NCBI GenBank assembly: GCA_932521035.1
Contig: OW051492.1
Span: forward strand, 930,001 to 994,000
Origin: Oscheius dolichura
Lineage: Eukaryota > Nematoda > Chromadorea > Rhabditida > Rhabditidae
Reading direction: 5' to 3'
DNA length: 64,000 nt
The translations under genes were made by a program, and so were the position numbers. The first letter of the stretch is position 1; each line of letters opens with the position of its first letter. Positions 22,924 through 35,100 of this stretch are shown piece after piece. The notes below the pieces were generated by a model. That model ran no database searches and was not told the DNA's origin. It worked only from the letters and a program-made list of their open reading frames with translations.

Positions 22924-24524
22924 ATGTCGGACGAAGAGGAAGAAGATGTTATGCTGAAGCCGGGCACGATCGTCGACTCGAACAAGACCAAGTACAAGAT
23001 AGACAAGCTGCTGGGCGAGGGCGGCTTCGGCGCCGTCTACAAGGTCGTGGACATGGCGCCCCCGTCGGCAATGGTCAAGCTGGACAAGGACAAGAAGGCC
23101 CTGACGGTGTACTACGCGATGAAAGTGGAGAAGAAGATCGAGACCCGGGTCCATTCGAAGCTCAAAATGGAAATCGCCATCTTGAAACTCATACACCAGC
23201 TGCAGACCAAGGAGGGCAAGGACCGCCTCATTGCCAATCACTTCACGTCTATTGTGGACCGCGGAAAGAAGGACACCTACTTCTTTCTTGTCATGGAGCT
23301 CGTGGGCAAGAGTCTCGCCGACTTGAAGGTACCTTTTAGTTATCATTTCACACTGTTCGGAAGCTGAGGTAATAGCGTAGTGGTCAAGCAGTCGTGCGCT
23401 GTTCCAAACTGTTCGAGTTCGATTCCCCGCATGGTCAAACTTTTTTGCTTTTTATGTAATTACTTGATTGTGATCCACTTCCCAGAGTCAGGCAAACAGC
23501 AAAAAACTATACTTACTCCATATAATTTCGTCTCTATTATATATCTGTCACTTTCAGGCAGCCCAGAAGGACAAGGTCTTCAGCCTGTGCACGGGTCTCG
23601 GCTGCAGTATGCAATGTCTCGAAGCGTGCGCCGATTTGCATAAATGCGGCTTTATCCATCGTGACCTGAAGCCGGCCAACTATGCCTGCGGATTGGCTGA
23701 TAAGCGCCATACCATCTATATTTTGGATTTTGGCATCGCCAGGAAGGTCCTGAATGAGAAGGGCGAGCTGAAGACACCTCGCACGGCTGTCAAATTCAAG
23801 GTAAGGTCCAAGAACTATTTCTATGGTAAGTACAGCTCTTGCTCCAAAAAATGAAATCACAGTATGCCATAGATATTTTCTAGACATTAGCAGCAAAAGC
23901 AAAAAGAGCTTCGCTTTAGCGGGATTGAACCCGCGAGCTTCTGGTTGTGGGCGCGCCTTATCGCACTGCACCATTTGACCAGAACTTTGGCGGGAGTAAA
24001 CAGTGCCATATATGGGCGCGCATTGAGAAAAAGGTTCTTGGGACGGATTTACAGTATGCTAAATGCTCCAAATTCGGCTAAATATCTCAAAAAATTGCAG
24101 GGAACGGTTCGCTTTGCCCCGTTGTCGTGTCACCGCGGAGTGGAGGGCGGCTACAAGGACGACTGCGAGTCGTGGTTCTACCTGATGCTGGACCTGATCC
24201 ACAAGGACGGTTTGCCGTGGAGGAAGATGGCCGACAAGAACGAGGTGCTGGCGGTGAAGGAGAACTGCCGGGTGAAGCCGAGCGGCCCCCGGGACCAGCT
24301 CTTCTCCGGCCTGCCCTGTAAGGAGAACCTCGCCAAGCTGCTCGATTACATTGACGCTCTCAAGGTTACTGTATTCTTTTTATCTACTAATTAAAGGTCT
24401 GTTACAGTACCACGACCACGTCGACTACGAATTTGCCTATAAGATTTTGCGCGAGTCGGCTCGCATCACCGGAGGCAACATCGACGACCCGTACGACTGG
24501 GAAAAAGATTCTGAACATCAATAA
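22924..24524 (+). CDS. CK1-family serine/threonine kinase of the nematode TTBK-like group
   Basis: Four exons (22924-23328, 23558-23800, 24101-24364, 24408-24524) join in frame to about 342 residues, almost entirely kinase domain. Visible motifs are the glycine loop LGEGGFGAVYKV, the ATP-lysine region YYAMKVEKK, the catalytic loop FIHRDLKPANYACG and ILDFGIARK. The activation segment GTVRFAPLSCH and the substrate-lobe motif DDCESWFYLMLDL are the CK1/TTBK form in place of the usual APE. All catalytic residues are present, so it should be active. About 17 extra residues lie between the glycine loop and the lysine. A short C-terminal tail ends DSEHQ. This group is greatly expanded in nematodes and often testis-expressed, so I give no symbol. 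Introns 1 and 2 each hold a tRNA-like element. Confidence 0.88.
23363..23437 (+). repeat. tRNA-like element in kinase intron 1
   Basis: AATAGCGTAGTGGTCAAGCA (A-box-like) is followed by GAGTTCGATTCC (near-consensus B box) and CCGCATGGTCAAAC. The 3' end resembles that of the copies at 5718 and 241 (CTGGTCA/ATGGTCA). No acceptor stem. Confidence 0.55.
23907..23982 (-). repeat. tRNA-like element in kinase intron 2
   Basis: On the minus strand: CTGGTCAAATGGTGCAGTGC, then GCGCGCCC, then GCGGGTTCAATCCCGC, which can form a stable T-arm-like hairpin with a six-base loop. It is antisense to the kinase. The acceptor stem is absent. Confidence 0.55.
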
Positions 24525-24811
24525 ACATCGTAACGGGGCACATTTACTTGTCATTTATTATTTTATTGTCTATTTTGTCATTTATTCTCGACGGTATCAA
24601 GTCCGGGAAGAGATTTCGAAAGTTCAAATCGTCCATTTTTCTTTTTCACCCTAGTTGAAGTGCATAAGACGCGCTGTGGCGACAAGACCTAGGTCTTCTT
24701 GACCAGCTCGACGAGACGAATCGTATGAGCTATCGAACATCTATTTTAATTGAGGTTTTGGCCCGTGGCGCTTCGATTAAACCCGGGAAGAGATTACCGT
24801 AATGCCTTCGT

Positions 24812-24901
24812 AGTTTTGTAGCGGAATGGCGCGCGGCTGTCCGATCTGGCAAGTCATCCTATGGTTATGTTCGTTAGTCGTTGGTTCGCTCCCCTCGTCT
24901 G
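24812..24901 (+). repeat. tRNA-like element, long-variable-arm form
   Basis: GTAGCGGAATGGCGCGCGGC (A-box-like) is followed about 50 bases later by GTTGGTTCGCTCCCC (B-box-like). The spacing is larger than in the other copies, as in Leu/Ser tRNAs or nematode-specific V-arm tRNAs. The middle region does not give a clean anticodon arm. It lies between the kinase and FBXO32 genes. Confidence 0.45.
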
Positions 24902-25216
24902 TATTTCTTCTTTTTCCAATCCATTTCTATAGTCCAGGCTGGTCCCCCCTCTCCCCCAGTAGTTAGTATATCTACATATCCTCCCCCCCCCCGTACAGAA
25001 CCCGTTCTTCCCAATATCCCCCAGGTATCTGTCCGATCCTAGCCGGTCCTACTCCCCTTCCTATAAAAGGGAGAGATGGCCATCCTAACAGGTTTCCGTC
25101 TTATCAAAAATATTCATCCAAGTGTGTGACTTTATGTACAAAAAGAGGCAGGAGATTTGGTGGTTATGATCACCGGGGGGAGGGAGGCTAACGGACCCGT
25201 TGAGCCGGGGCAGATT

Positions 25217-28200
25217 TCACAGATAAATCAACATATCAACAAATTGTTGGGGGGTGACGCGGACGGAGGGGGCCTCCTCCTCGCGGACACAGGGATGGCC
25301 GTAGGAAGTCCAGAAGAGAGCCTTACAGGCACAGCAGATATGGATCACGTCGGCGTAGACCTGAAAATGGGGAAATCAGCCACAGTTCGACAGCTCGGCA
25401 ATGGAATAACCATCTTCTACTTCATACTGTATGTATTATTGTGGCTTCATCTTCTCCATAAAAAATAACACTACAGACAGTATTTTTCCATTCTAAATAA
25501 GCTACAGTACGCTCCAAGCGCGGCAAAACTGAAAAGTTGTTCGGTAAGCGCGCGCTACCGAACAGTTGGAAGGTTTCTTCATTTTTCCAACATATTTCAG
25601 CAGTTTTTCTACTTTTTTATAGCTTTACAGTAATAACCACGTTGTAGAGAATATAAAAATAGAGAAAAAAAAATAAAAACGTGTAAAAATCGTGGTTTGG
25701 AAGCATTTGTGCCGGGGAGCACATTTACGGCCCGCGATGTTGAATTTCGCGGGTTTGGCGGGAAAAATAGTGAAAAAGGAGGTTTTTTTTTAGTTTTCTG
25801 AATTTCTAGCTGGTCCCTATTATTTTCCAGCCCGACAAAAGTGTTCCCGACCAATTAGACTCCTGATATTGTCTGACGTAATGTGGTCATCATCTGTCCT
25901 TAGCAGCCGTTCCCTTCTCCCCTCGAGGGTCTTCCCCTCCAGTCAGCTGCCTGCCCCCCAATATTACTCACCTCCCGCACTCCAAAGTACTTTTTGAGAT
26001 CGAAGAAAGTCTGCCGCCAACTCTTGGACTCGTCCCGTTTTTGTGTAATTTGATACGGCTGAAAGAGGGGGTCAGTCTGGGGGCAGTCTGGGTTACGGTA
26101 CCTGGAAGTGGAATTCGCAGAGACTCCTCCAGATGCGTTGCTCCCCGTCTATTAGAGCCTGCATCGCTTCGTGAGCCTTGGCCATTTCCAGGAGGGACTC
26201 ATGGTCCGGCAACTTCCGCAAAACCATCGACAACACCTCCCGGGGCAGGTCTAAAAAGGTGGTACCGGCCTCTTCTGAGTCCACTTCTACTCGCGGTTGC
26301 TTATCAGAGACCTGCAATATTTTAAAATAAATAAAATTTGAGAAAATCCCATTTTTCTCGGCAGAAAGAGGATAATGGGCAGTAACCGCGCCCCAATCAA
26401 ACAACTCTCTAAAATTGCTATTATTACCAAATTTTATATTTATTTTCCATTTTTTTATGTTCTTTACAATGTTCTCATTATTATAAATCAGAAAAATAGA
26501 AAAAAAATATATAAAAATAAGGAGAAAAACGAAGAAATCTGCACTGAACCAAAATTGTTAGATGGGGCGCGCTTACAACCAGCTCAAATCAAAATAACCG
26601 TTTTCTTCGTTTTTTCACCTATTTTTCAATTTTTTGATAGGTTTTTTATTCTTATTAAATTATTCTGTAATCTACCAAAAAATAGAAGAAAAAAACCAAA
26701 AAATGTGTAAAAATCGCGATTTGGAAGGATTTTAGATTGGAGCGCGATTACAGCGCGCGCTTTTGAAGATTATAGTATTTGGCGGTCATAGAGTATTTTT
26801 AACGGTTCCCTTACCAATTCGAGTAATCCCATAGCCGTATATTGATGTCTGTTGACTAACTGTGGCGACCCGCAGACATGTGATGAGGTATATCCTTCCA
26901 AGGAGGCAGAAAACTGAAATGTTTAATTATTTAAAGGTACCGGAGTACGGTAACATACTTTATTGACTAGTTCTCGAACCGTATTTTGATGAACATCTTC
27001 GAGCGACGACCGGAGGGCGATGGCCGTCAAGATGCTCAGAAGTGACTTTCTAGCGGTGGCTGAGAGATTTTGTAGCTTCTCTTGCACCAGAATTTGGACT
27101 ACCTGCAATATTTAGGCATAGTTTAATCTTTTTTTAGTTGTTAATGTTAAAAATTAGGAAATTTGATTGCGAAAACCCGCCAAATTGCCTTATTCAGCGG
27201 GGAGAACATGTTATTTCCTGTGGCGCTTCTTCGGAACGAAGGAGAAGAATCAATTGTTTATCAGATGCTTTTTGGTCTTTTGGAAGGATTTTTGGGTGGA
27301 AAACAGGTAAAAAATGGAGAGAAAACAGTCTGGAAGACTAAAGGAAACCGCCACAGTTAGACAGTTAGACAGCGGACAGCGCCACAGCTAGACATCCAGC
27401 GATTTTTTTTTTGCTTCTTCTCCGGATTTTTGCGCTTTTCTTGAGATTTCAGGGGGCGTTATGGAGTAGTCACGCCATAAAATGAGGTAAAGATTGGAAA
27501 AAGGGGGCCGAAGTTGTCGATATGGACCACTTCTGGCAGCCACAGTTAGACAGCCAGTAGGTAAAAAGTTGTGTTTCCCTCAACTTTTGTTTGGCTATTG
27601 TTTTCTTCTTCTTTTCTTCTCCTGTTCAAAAGAGCACAAGCCGACCGGTGATAATCACGCGCCGGCCGGAGGAGGGAGGTATTGTCTATGGTCCCGGAAT
27701 GATGGTGACCTCTCAAAGTAACCAGCTGACTTGTTTTGCTCTTTCTCCAATCCACTCGGCTGGTCCCAGCCGGCCGGGCTCTTCTCTTCCCCGTCTGAGA
27801 ACAATATTTGTCTGTTTTCCTTTCCCCTCGGTTGTTGTTTTCCCCTTGGTTGAAGTGCTTCGCGTCAGGATTTCACGACCCCCGGGCGGGCGACCGCCTT
27901 GTGACCTAATCACAGGGAAGTGCTGATAATGAGGCGAGCAGGTGGTAGCCGTTGAGAGAGCCGAGCAATGATTACGGCGGTGACCAGCTGAGCGGGGATC
28001 GCTGCCGCCGCACCCGTAAAATCTCGGCAGAAGCGAGATATGGCAAGGCACGGTCACGAAATAACCGGCACGCGAGTTGCCGAGATTTTACGGATGCGGA
28101 GGAAATCCGGGGAGTTTAGGACAGAGAGGAAAGAGCCACAGTTAGACAGGATAAAAACACTTTTGAATAGTAAAAACACAGCTAGACAACGAAGAGAGTC

Positions 28201-30549
28201 ACAAGTAGACAGCCAGAAAACTCACTTTACAGATATAACTGAACCGGCGGACGTCAGAAACGGCGCGCGCCACATCCAAACGATGGAAGGCTTCGCTCAT
28301 CGAGGTACAGCCGACAAACTGAAAATGTTCCCCTATTTTTATCTTTAAAAAATATTTTAAAGGAGGAAATTTGGCGGGGGGTTGCAAAGAGCGGGGATGA
28401 CCGCCGCCGCGTCATCTCCCTCGGCTCTTGGCGCTCATTCGCGTGTGTTTTAAACTAGGAAATCGTAAAATTTTTGCAGGAATTGAAATTTAAAGCTTTT
28501 TAGACCTTTAAAATTCGTTTCGGCTACAGTAATCTCCGGTATCTTACCTCCTTCGTCTTGGACTTGACAAAACAATGTGGGATCCATGCCTCATCTGTTT
28601 CGGAATCTGGAAATTGGGAAAATATTATTCGCGGTAGTTGGTTCCCTCCACAAAAAACAAAATACTCCAGACGGGAAAATTTAAGGGGGCCCCTTGTGAC
28701 CGGCCGACCAGGGGAGGGTCCTAAAGTTGACAAATACTTAGACTGATAAGGCGGGGGGCGCTCTGTGTTTACCCCTGAGGTAATTTACATCGTTCCCGCT
28801 TAGATTAGAAAAGGTAAACAGAATGGAATGGGGCAGATATCAGCCAGGAATATGCTAAAACCAATCTAGTGAAAAGTAGCCACGGGTTCTTAGCCCTAAT
28901 AAAAAGCTCAGACCGAGTTGCACTCATGGCCGAATAGTTAGCGCGCTGGCGTTATAGGGAACTCGTTGGTTCGACCCCCGCCGATGACATTTGGCTTTTT
29001 TATTTTTTTTGTTTTCATTTATTTGAGTAAATATCATATCAAATGGTCAGAAATTAAGCAGCTGCACGTCATTTTGGTGTGTCAGAAGATCCCGTGACGA
29101 GATCAGACGAGGGAGAAGTTCCTCATCAGCTGACGTTCTTTGGCTACCAGCTGTCACTGCCCGCGGCAAGAGGTCACTCGCTCTCGAATTCCACAGAACA
29201 GATGGGAGGAATATCTGCTCGATGGACCTGGTGGGCAATATTGGTGCGGGCAGTGCGCGATAACCTCCCGCGGAAGCTGAGGGTGTCGCTAATTGGCGCA
29301 CACCTGGCCCCCTACGACTAGACGGCTGGCAATAATTAGAGAGGATGTCGAGGTCACATCGAGAACAACATGAAACACCAATAAAAATACAGAAAAAATA
29401 GGGGAAATAGCTTAAAATCGAGTAAAACCGATGGAGCCTCCGTAATCCCGCCCCAGTGCTAATTCTTCTCGGCGGGAAATGCTTTTTCAAAAATGCCGTC
29501 CCTTTGTTTCCCGTTTTTATCTTCTCTTCTTCTTTTTACTTTTTGTTCACCTTTGTTATCATTGCATGTTGTATTTTCCTTCTTATTTGCAAAAAAAAAC
29601 CGTGACCAAATGACCCTCAATCATCATGTTTACTCACTGGAATCCTCCGAGATGCTACTGCTGCGTCCGCTATCCAAACTGAGCAATGAGGTTGACGACT
29701 GTGTATGACAAATACCATCGATAGGCGATTCGGGCACAGCTATTGGCTCCGAAACGATCTGTAAAAAGAGGCAATTCTATTCGCTATTATATTTTCTCGT
29801 TTCTCTATCTCTCGCTGTCTCCTTTTTTGGCGAGAATGTTTATGCCGTTGTTGTGTTTGTGGGAGAGGAGATGCTGCCTTGCGCGTATTGACTAGAGGGC
29901 ACAAAATAAGAGCGCCCGTTTTTCTCACTGACAGCCACATGCGACATAGAGAAGAAGTTATGGAGTGAGAGGAAAATTATAAGTCATTACGGGTGGACGC
30001 GAAGGATGAATAAAATTGACGATTGCTAGCTTTAGTAGTGAAAGGGAAGTAAGGCTAGAATGATCTCCATTACACCTTTGAGGGTTTCATTTGTAACAGA
30101 GCTTTTTTGCGAGACTGACCGCTTCATTACGAAAGATTTCATTGTGCCATTTATCTAATTTCTTCATTTCTTTCTCTTGTTATCAATGCTTTCATGTTTG
30201 ATATTTTTCTTTTATTTGCAAAAACCGTGACCCCGGTAGAGATTGGTACTCGCTCAACAAAGGAAGGAGGCGCTTGAAAACAGGTTATAAACAACGTAAT
30301 ACGGCGGACAATAGCAGCAAAGCGGGTTTATATAAATGAATTTCTTTGAATTGTCTGGGAATGCTGTAAGAAGAAGAATAATGATGGATGGGGTAACTGG
30401 AAGTAAAGGAAACGTCGCATTTCAATAATGTATGAATAAAAGTGATGTACCTGTATAGGCCGTAGTTTACACTGCTCCCATCCATTGGTATAAGGTGTTC
30501 GCACCCAGGTTTCCCCGGGAGCTCTCCAATCGCGACCCATGAAAGGCAT
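25217..30549 (-). CDS. mfb-1: FBXO32/FBXO25-type muscle F-box protein (atrogin-1 orthologue)
   Basis: Substrate adaptor of an SCF ubiquitin ligase; vertebrate FBXO32 drives muscle protein breakdown. About nine exons spread over 5.3 kb. Exon 1 starts MPFMGRDWRAPGETWVRTP, matching the MPFLGQDWRSPGQNWVKT start of the family, which fixes the ATG. Next come a Ser-rich exon (29643-29760), DEAWIPHCFVKSKTKE (near 28590), SMSEAFHRLDVARAVSDVRR (near 28270) and LQNLSATARKSLLSILTAI (near 27030). The F-box is TTFLDLPREVLSMVLRKL (near 26250). The C-terminus is VYADVIHICCACKALFWTSY then PQQFVDMLIYL (25217-25360). All parts run in family order. Large introns hold palindromic and tRNA-like repeats and the third cluster of the 16-base motif. 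C. elegans mfb-1 is the presumed orthologue. Confidence 0.9.
25379..28213. repeat. Third cluster of the 16-base motif
   Basis: Copies start near 25379 (GCCACAGTTCGACAGC), 27350 (with an extra GTTAGACA, i.e. a partial tandem), 27381, 27539, 28134, 28177 and 28196. All lie in introns of the FBXO32 gene, and all are in the GCCACAGTTAGACAGC orientation, antisense to the motif name and sense to the plus strand. No copies occur from 28.2 kb to the end of the window. Confidence 0.8.
28001..28100. repeat. Palindromic element, ~100 bases
   Basis: GCTGCCGCCGCACCCGTAAA followed by ATCTCGGCAG, then a centre with CGAGATATGGCAAGG, then GTTGCCGAGATTTTACGGAT. The right arm carries G-to-A and C-to-T changes. 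It sits in an intron of FBXO32, 35 bases left of a 16-base motif copy. Confidence 0.85.
28921..28988 (+). repeat. tRNA-like element in an FBXO32 intron
   Basis: CATGGCCGAATAGTTAGCGC (A-box-like) and GTTGGTTCGACCCCC (B-box consensus) are correctly spaced. It ends CCGATGAC. The T-stem holds four of five pairs with a wobble; the acceptor does not close. Antisense to the host gene. Confidence 0.55.
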
Positions 30550-30884
30550 AGTTGAGATTGAGAATGGCCTCAACCAGCTGATTCCTCGTGTTCTATGACC
30601 GCCCCGCCTCCATCAGCTGTCTGCATGGCGCAGCTGTACACCAAAGGAGAGCTAGCTTACTTCGATTGACGCAAATCTTGTTTTGATCGCTCGTTTATAT
30701 GTCTCGTCTCATAATTTGCGAAAAACAACAAATAATTTCTATCTAATATGAATCTCTTTGTTTTTATTATCGCTTTGCTATTTTCTTCATCTTTCCTTAC
30801 TGATTGCATCGAGTAGTTTATTATAAGTCTTCAATTGCTTCTTATTACTCTAATTGGTTAATTTATTCATTTTTTGTTTCAGGA
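30550..30884. promoter_or_regulatory. Divergent upstream region of FBXO32 and CFDP1
   Basis: The 335 bases between two diverging start codons must hold promoter elements for both. The CFDP1 side ends in TTTTTTGTTTCAG, two bases before its ATG, a good trans-splice acceptor. I recognise no TATA box or factor site. Composition switches from mixed to AT-rich across this spacer. Confidence 0.5.
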
Positions 30885-31927
30885 ATGGCAGACCAAGATG
30901 ACGATTATCGATCCTCTGATGACGAAGATTATGTTCCCGACGCAACTGAAGATGATGTTGAAGACGAACCATCCGGAGATGAGGTGCATTTCTTTCGATT
31001 TACGTGATAATGCTTTGCATTTTAGGCAGAAGAAGTAACAGCAGCCGATGGTGAAATTCTAGAAGGAAGACGAAGAGGTATAAAGTCAGGATCTAAGAAA
31101 TCCTCTAAAAAGTAAACAACCTTTCTTGATTTTTATTCATAGTTTCAGACAAAAACCGAAAGAAGAATCTACTGTTGACGTAGATGCTATATTTGCTGCC
31201 ATGTTGGAAGACGATGCTAAATTGATTCCCAGTAAACCAGATAATAAAGGAGAAAGTCGGCCATCAACGAGCAGGTAAGCACGGAGTTTTTATTTTTATT
31301 TGGTTGTTGTTTTTAGTAACGCTGAATCGGCTCCCGCAACAGAAGAGGTAAAATCCACTGCTCCTGCCGGACCAATGACAGAGACTATCATTACGAAGAC
31401 GATAACAGAAGTTTTCGACTTTGCTGGCGAGGAAATCCAGTTAGTTCAATATTAAATCTGCTCAAATATATTTTTAGAATTCGGAAGGAGGTCACTACTA
31501 AAGAATACGAGCGTCTTGAAGAAGAAAAAAAGAAAGCTGTAGAAAAGGATGGAAAAAAGCCTCCTCAAAAGTATGTTTAGTATCAATACTAACTATTTAC
31601 AACCTTTTTTCCATTTCAGGCGACTGGGTATTGGCGAAGCGTTGACATTAATCAAGAAAAAGCCAAAAATGTCTATTCTAGATAAATCAAACCACGATTG
31701 GAGTAATTTCAAGGAGGAAAATCAACTTCAGGTTACTTTTTGGATAAAACAAACGTTTATTTGAACAAATTCGTAGTAATTTTGGTCTAAAATATTATTT
31801 TCAGGAAGAACTATCTACGTTTAATCGAGGAAAAAGTGGCTATCTGGGCAATCAAGAGTTTCTAATGCGAGCAGATTATCGTGAATATGAAAATCAGAAG
31901 AATTTACGAAACACCCGTCGAAAATAA
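30885..31927 (+). CDS. CFDP1: CFDP1/SWC5-type BCNT-domain chromatin protein
   Basis: Subunit of SRCAP/SWR1-type remodellers that deposit H2A.Z, acting in the nucleus. The protein opens with an acidic stretch (DQDDDYRSSDDEDYVPD), typical of SWC5/CFDP1, where it contacts histones. A Lys/Glu-rich middle follows. The C-terminal BCNT domain contains RLGIGEALTLIKKKPKMSIL, then LDKSNHDWSNFKEEN and FNRGKSGYLGNQEFLMRADY, and the protein ends RNTRRK. The BCNT signature (W.. FK.., GYL.RK.FL.R.D) is intact. Six or so exons have short introns. The ATG is two bases after a TTTCAG. The wolframin gene follows 250 bases downstream on the same strand and could be co-transcribed. Confidence 0.9.
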
Positions 31928-32177
31928 AAGTACTCGGAACTCGTGTAATTTTGTTATTTGTTTCTTTCCTTTCCTCTGTAGCATATCGCTTTACCCGTTT
32001 CTTCGGTCTCTGTAGTTTTATGTTTTCAATTTGTTCTTGTGATCTTGTTCGATTTTAAAGTAAATATTATCCACTACTAGTTGTTTTTCTTCTCGGCATT
32101 GTCGATTGATTCGTTGTGGTATTTTCACTATTTCAATTTATTTTCTAGCAATTCTACTAATTCATTCAAGTATTAAC

Positions 32178-35100
32178 ATGGCATTTCGTGGTAGAAGAGG
32201 TTCTGACTCTTCTGATGAAGGCCGATCGCATAGAACGTTTGGTGGAGGCGGAACGCACTCGGACAGCGATGACGATGGTAAGGATTTGTTCATTCGACGA
32301 GTTAAATTGCCCGCTTGACACCCGTCCGCAAAAACTAAGCCCTGATCATTGGGTCTCGTCGCAGACTCTAGCAAACTAGCGCAGTGTATCAATTTGTTTA
32401 CAGCAATGAACGAGGGCAATTTTCAGGGTTCAGACGAGATGCGAGACATATTTATCGTGTACTAGCTGCCAAGAACCCTAAGCTAACTTCTGGTGACGCT
32501 GTTCAGCGACTACTTCATGAAATGGAAGATTCAGATTTGACGAAAGAAGGTAAGTTTCCTCATATTTTCTTAGACTACTGTTGGCAAAACAACGTATACG
32601 TCATGTTGCCTATTTCACCATCTCTTCTAATTCTATGTTGTTTTTTCATTATTTTTTAACTTTTAGAATTGCTCGCTCGTATGTTCAACAATGCCGAAAT
32701 TGAGGAACACATTGACGCCGCTGTAACACCGGAAGACGAAGAACATTTTGTAGAACAGCTTCGTGATACTATTGGCACTACTGAAGAGGCGAATGATAAA
32801 AAAGATGAGAAGAATGGCAATATTCCAAGGAAAAAGTTTGTACGTTTTGATTGTATTCTTTAAATTGGTAATAAATTTAGAACATTCGACGATTAGACAC
32901 ATTCATTGAGTATCTACTCAATAAGATTAATCAGCAATGGATTACCTTAGCATATGCTATTTTTCCTTTCCATCAAGTACAAACTCTTGTACTTATTTGT
33001 CTTGTACAGTTTATTAGGTATTTCTTTTAAAAGGACACTGACACAGCTTCAAAAAATAAACGCGCGCGGGCAATTCTTTACGGTAGCGTGCCGTTTTTAA
33101 AATTTCAACAATTGTATTTCGCATGATTTTTCAATATTTTCTTTTTTGCTAAAATGATCAGCATATTCCAATTAGTGAAAGCAGTAAAAATCCCTGAAAT
33201 CGTGTATATTTTGAAGAAAAATAACTCGAAAGCAATTTTTTTAGCGATGAAAAGCAAACGCGCCCCGAGCATTTGCGCTGAGCGCAAACCGCGAAAAGCT
33301 GTGTCAGGGTCCCTTTAAAATTTCCAATTTTTCTACCATCTATTTCTAGTATTCCGCTTCTACTAACGGTGGTTCCAATAATTACAGCATATGCTTCATT
33401 TTTCGCTATGGTTTATTTCACTTTGAGAATGTTTCAAGAGAACGGGTAAGTGTTTTTCTCGCTTTCCTGTGTATTGAGGAATTGCTAGCATAAAGCGTAA
33501 AGAAACATGGCAACGATTAACTGAAATATTCAATACTGATAAAGACACAAGAAGGGAAAGAAGCGGTTCGGTTAGTTTTTTTAAATTAAAATTAATAAAT
33601 TCTTACAGAATTCATTCTTTATTACTCATAAAAATTGGGAACCATATTTGAATTTCATTCTTTCTTTGACAATCTTCATCCTATCAGGTACGCTCTTTCT
33701 TTTTGTAGGCAGTATTTTCCATATTCAGTCGGAGCTGCCGGACGCCAACTTCCATACACTAGTCTTCTTTGTGGCATTTCTGTTGTCTTTGCATTATCTA
33801 CTTTTGTTAGTCTCTCTGATGCCAGTGACAAATATGCTCTTTTTGCTGTGATTGCCAATTTATTTTCTTGGTAATTTGACTTCATTTGTTATTTTTCTGT
33901 AATTATTTCAGTATTCCTGTTTTGTGTTCGAGAATGCACATTCCGATAGGAAGATGGTCAATTTGGAAACCATGGTTTCAATTTAGAATCAGTAATTTTT
34001 TAAACAATTTATGCATCTCTAAACTTTAGGTTACATGACTATCTCTCTTGGAATCCCATCATTTTGTCTCTTAGCCATTCCGGTGCTCTACATCCTGATT
34101 ACTCTTCGGAAAAAATCATGGAAAGAAGCGTCTCATGTCATTGTACCGCATATTGTAAGATTCCTTGTAGAATTTTCATGAAAAAATAATAATTTAGATT
34201 TGTATAATGTGGTCAGATGTCGCATTTACTCTTCTAATGATCGGATGGAAGACATTTGGTTTTGTCGATGTTGTTCTTACTATGGCTGCTATTTCGCTGT
34301 TCTTTTGGCCTACTCCAGCTGCTGCTGTCTTTGTTAGCGGTATTTTCCTTGCTCAACTACGAAAATCTATAAATTTTGTAAGTTTTCTTCATCTTTTTTT
34401 CATGTTTAATTGCAGATGAGCGTTGTAAAAGCTGTAATTACGTTGTTTATTCTCGTTTCGCCATTTATTGTCACAAAAGTTTATGCTTATTTGTCTAAAC
34501 TTTATAAAGTACAAGGTATTTCAAGTTTATCTTGCCAAATTTTATTTCTTCCAGTTTATCCGGAAAATGGTTTTAAAAGAAAGTGGATCCTCGCAATGGT
34601 TTATTTAATTTCTCTTCTGATGACAATTTCTTTCCTCTACGAGGGCCAAATGAATTTTGATCCTTCTGCCGATGTTACGACAATGACCTGGTTAGTTTTA
34701 TTGGTATTTTCTTGGTAAATGTAAATATTCATAGGCCACAATATGATAAACATTGTTCTGGAGCTTCTGCTAATAGTATTTCCAAACAAGTAGCTTGTAG
34801 TCAGCTGAAAGGTACGCTATATTTTTGTTATTTTATTTTAAAAATTTCTATAGGAACTGCAATAAATTGGAAAGGAACCGTCCAAGCTGTTAGAGTTGTA
34901 AATATTGATAATTCCTTTGAAACGCTGCTTGGATATCTTCCCGAAAGCTTAGGGCAAACGTTAAGATGTTTTTATGACAGTAATAGGACTCAAACTCAAG
35001 GCGAAATGCAGTTTGTTTAATTTTTTTACTAATATTAATGCATTGCAGAGCTAATGAGTGTTCTTTAACAGAACATAATGTTTATACTTTTGAAATAGAA

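Noticed and set aside
25157..25468. 103-codon plus-strand open frame.
   Set aside because: It is antisense to the last exon of the FBXO32 orthologue, whose minus-strand reading matches the family C-terminus.
26851..26866. Near-match of the 16-base motif (GTTGACTAACTGTGGCG).
   Set aside because: It lies in a coding exon of the FBXO32 orthologue and differs at the otherwise constant GTCTAAC part, so it is probably chance.
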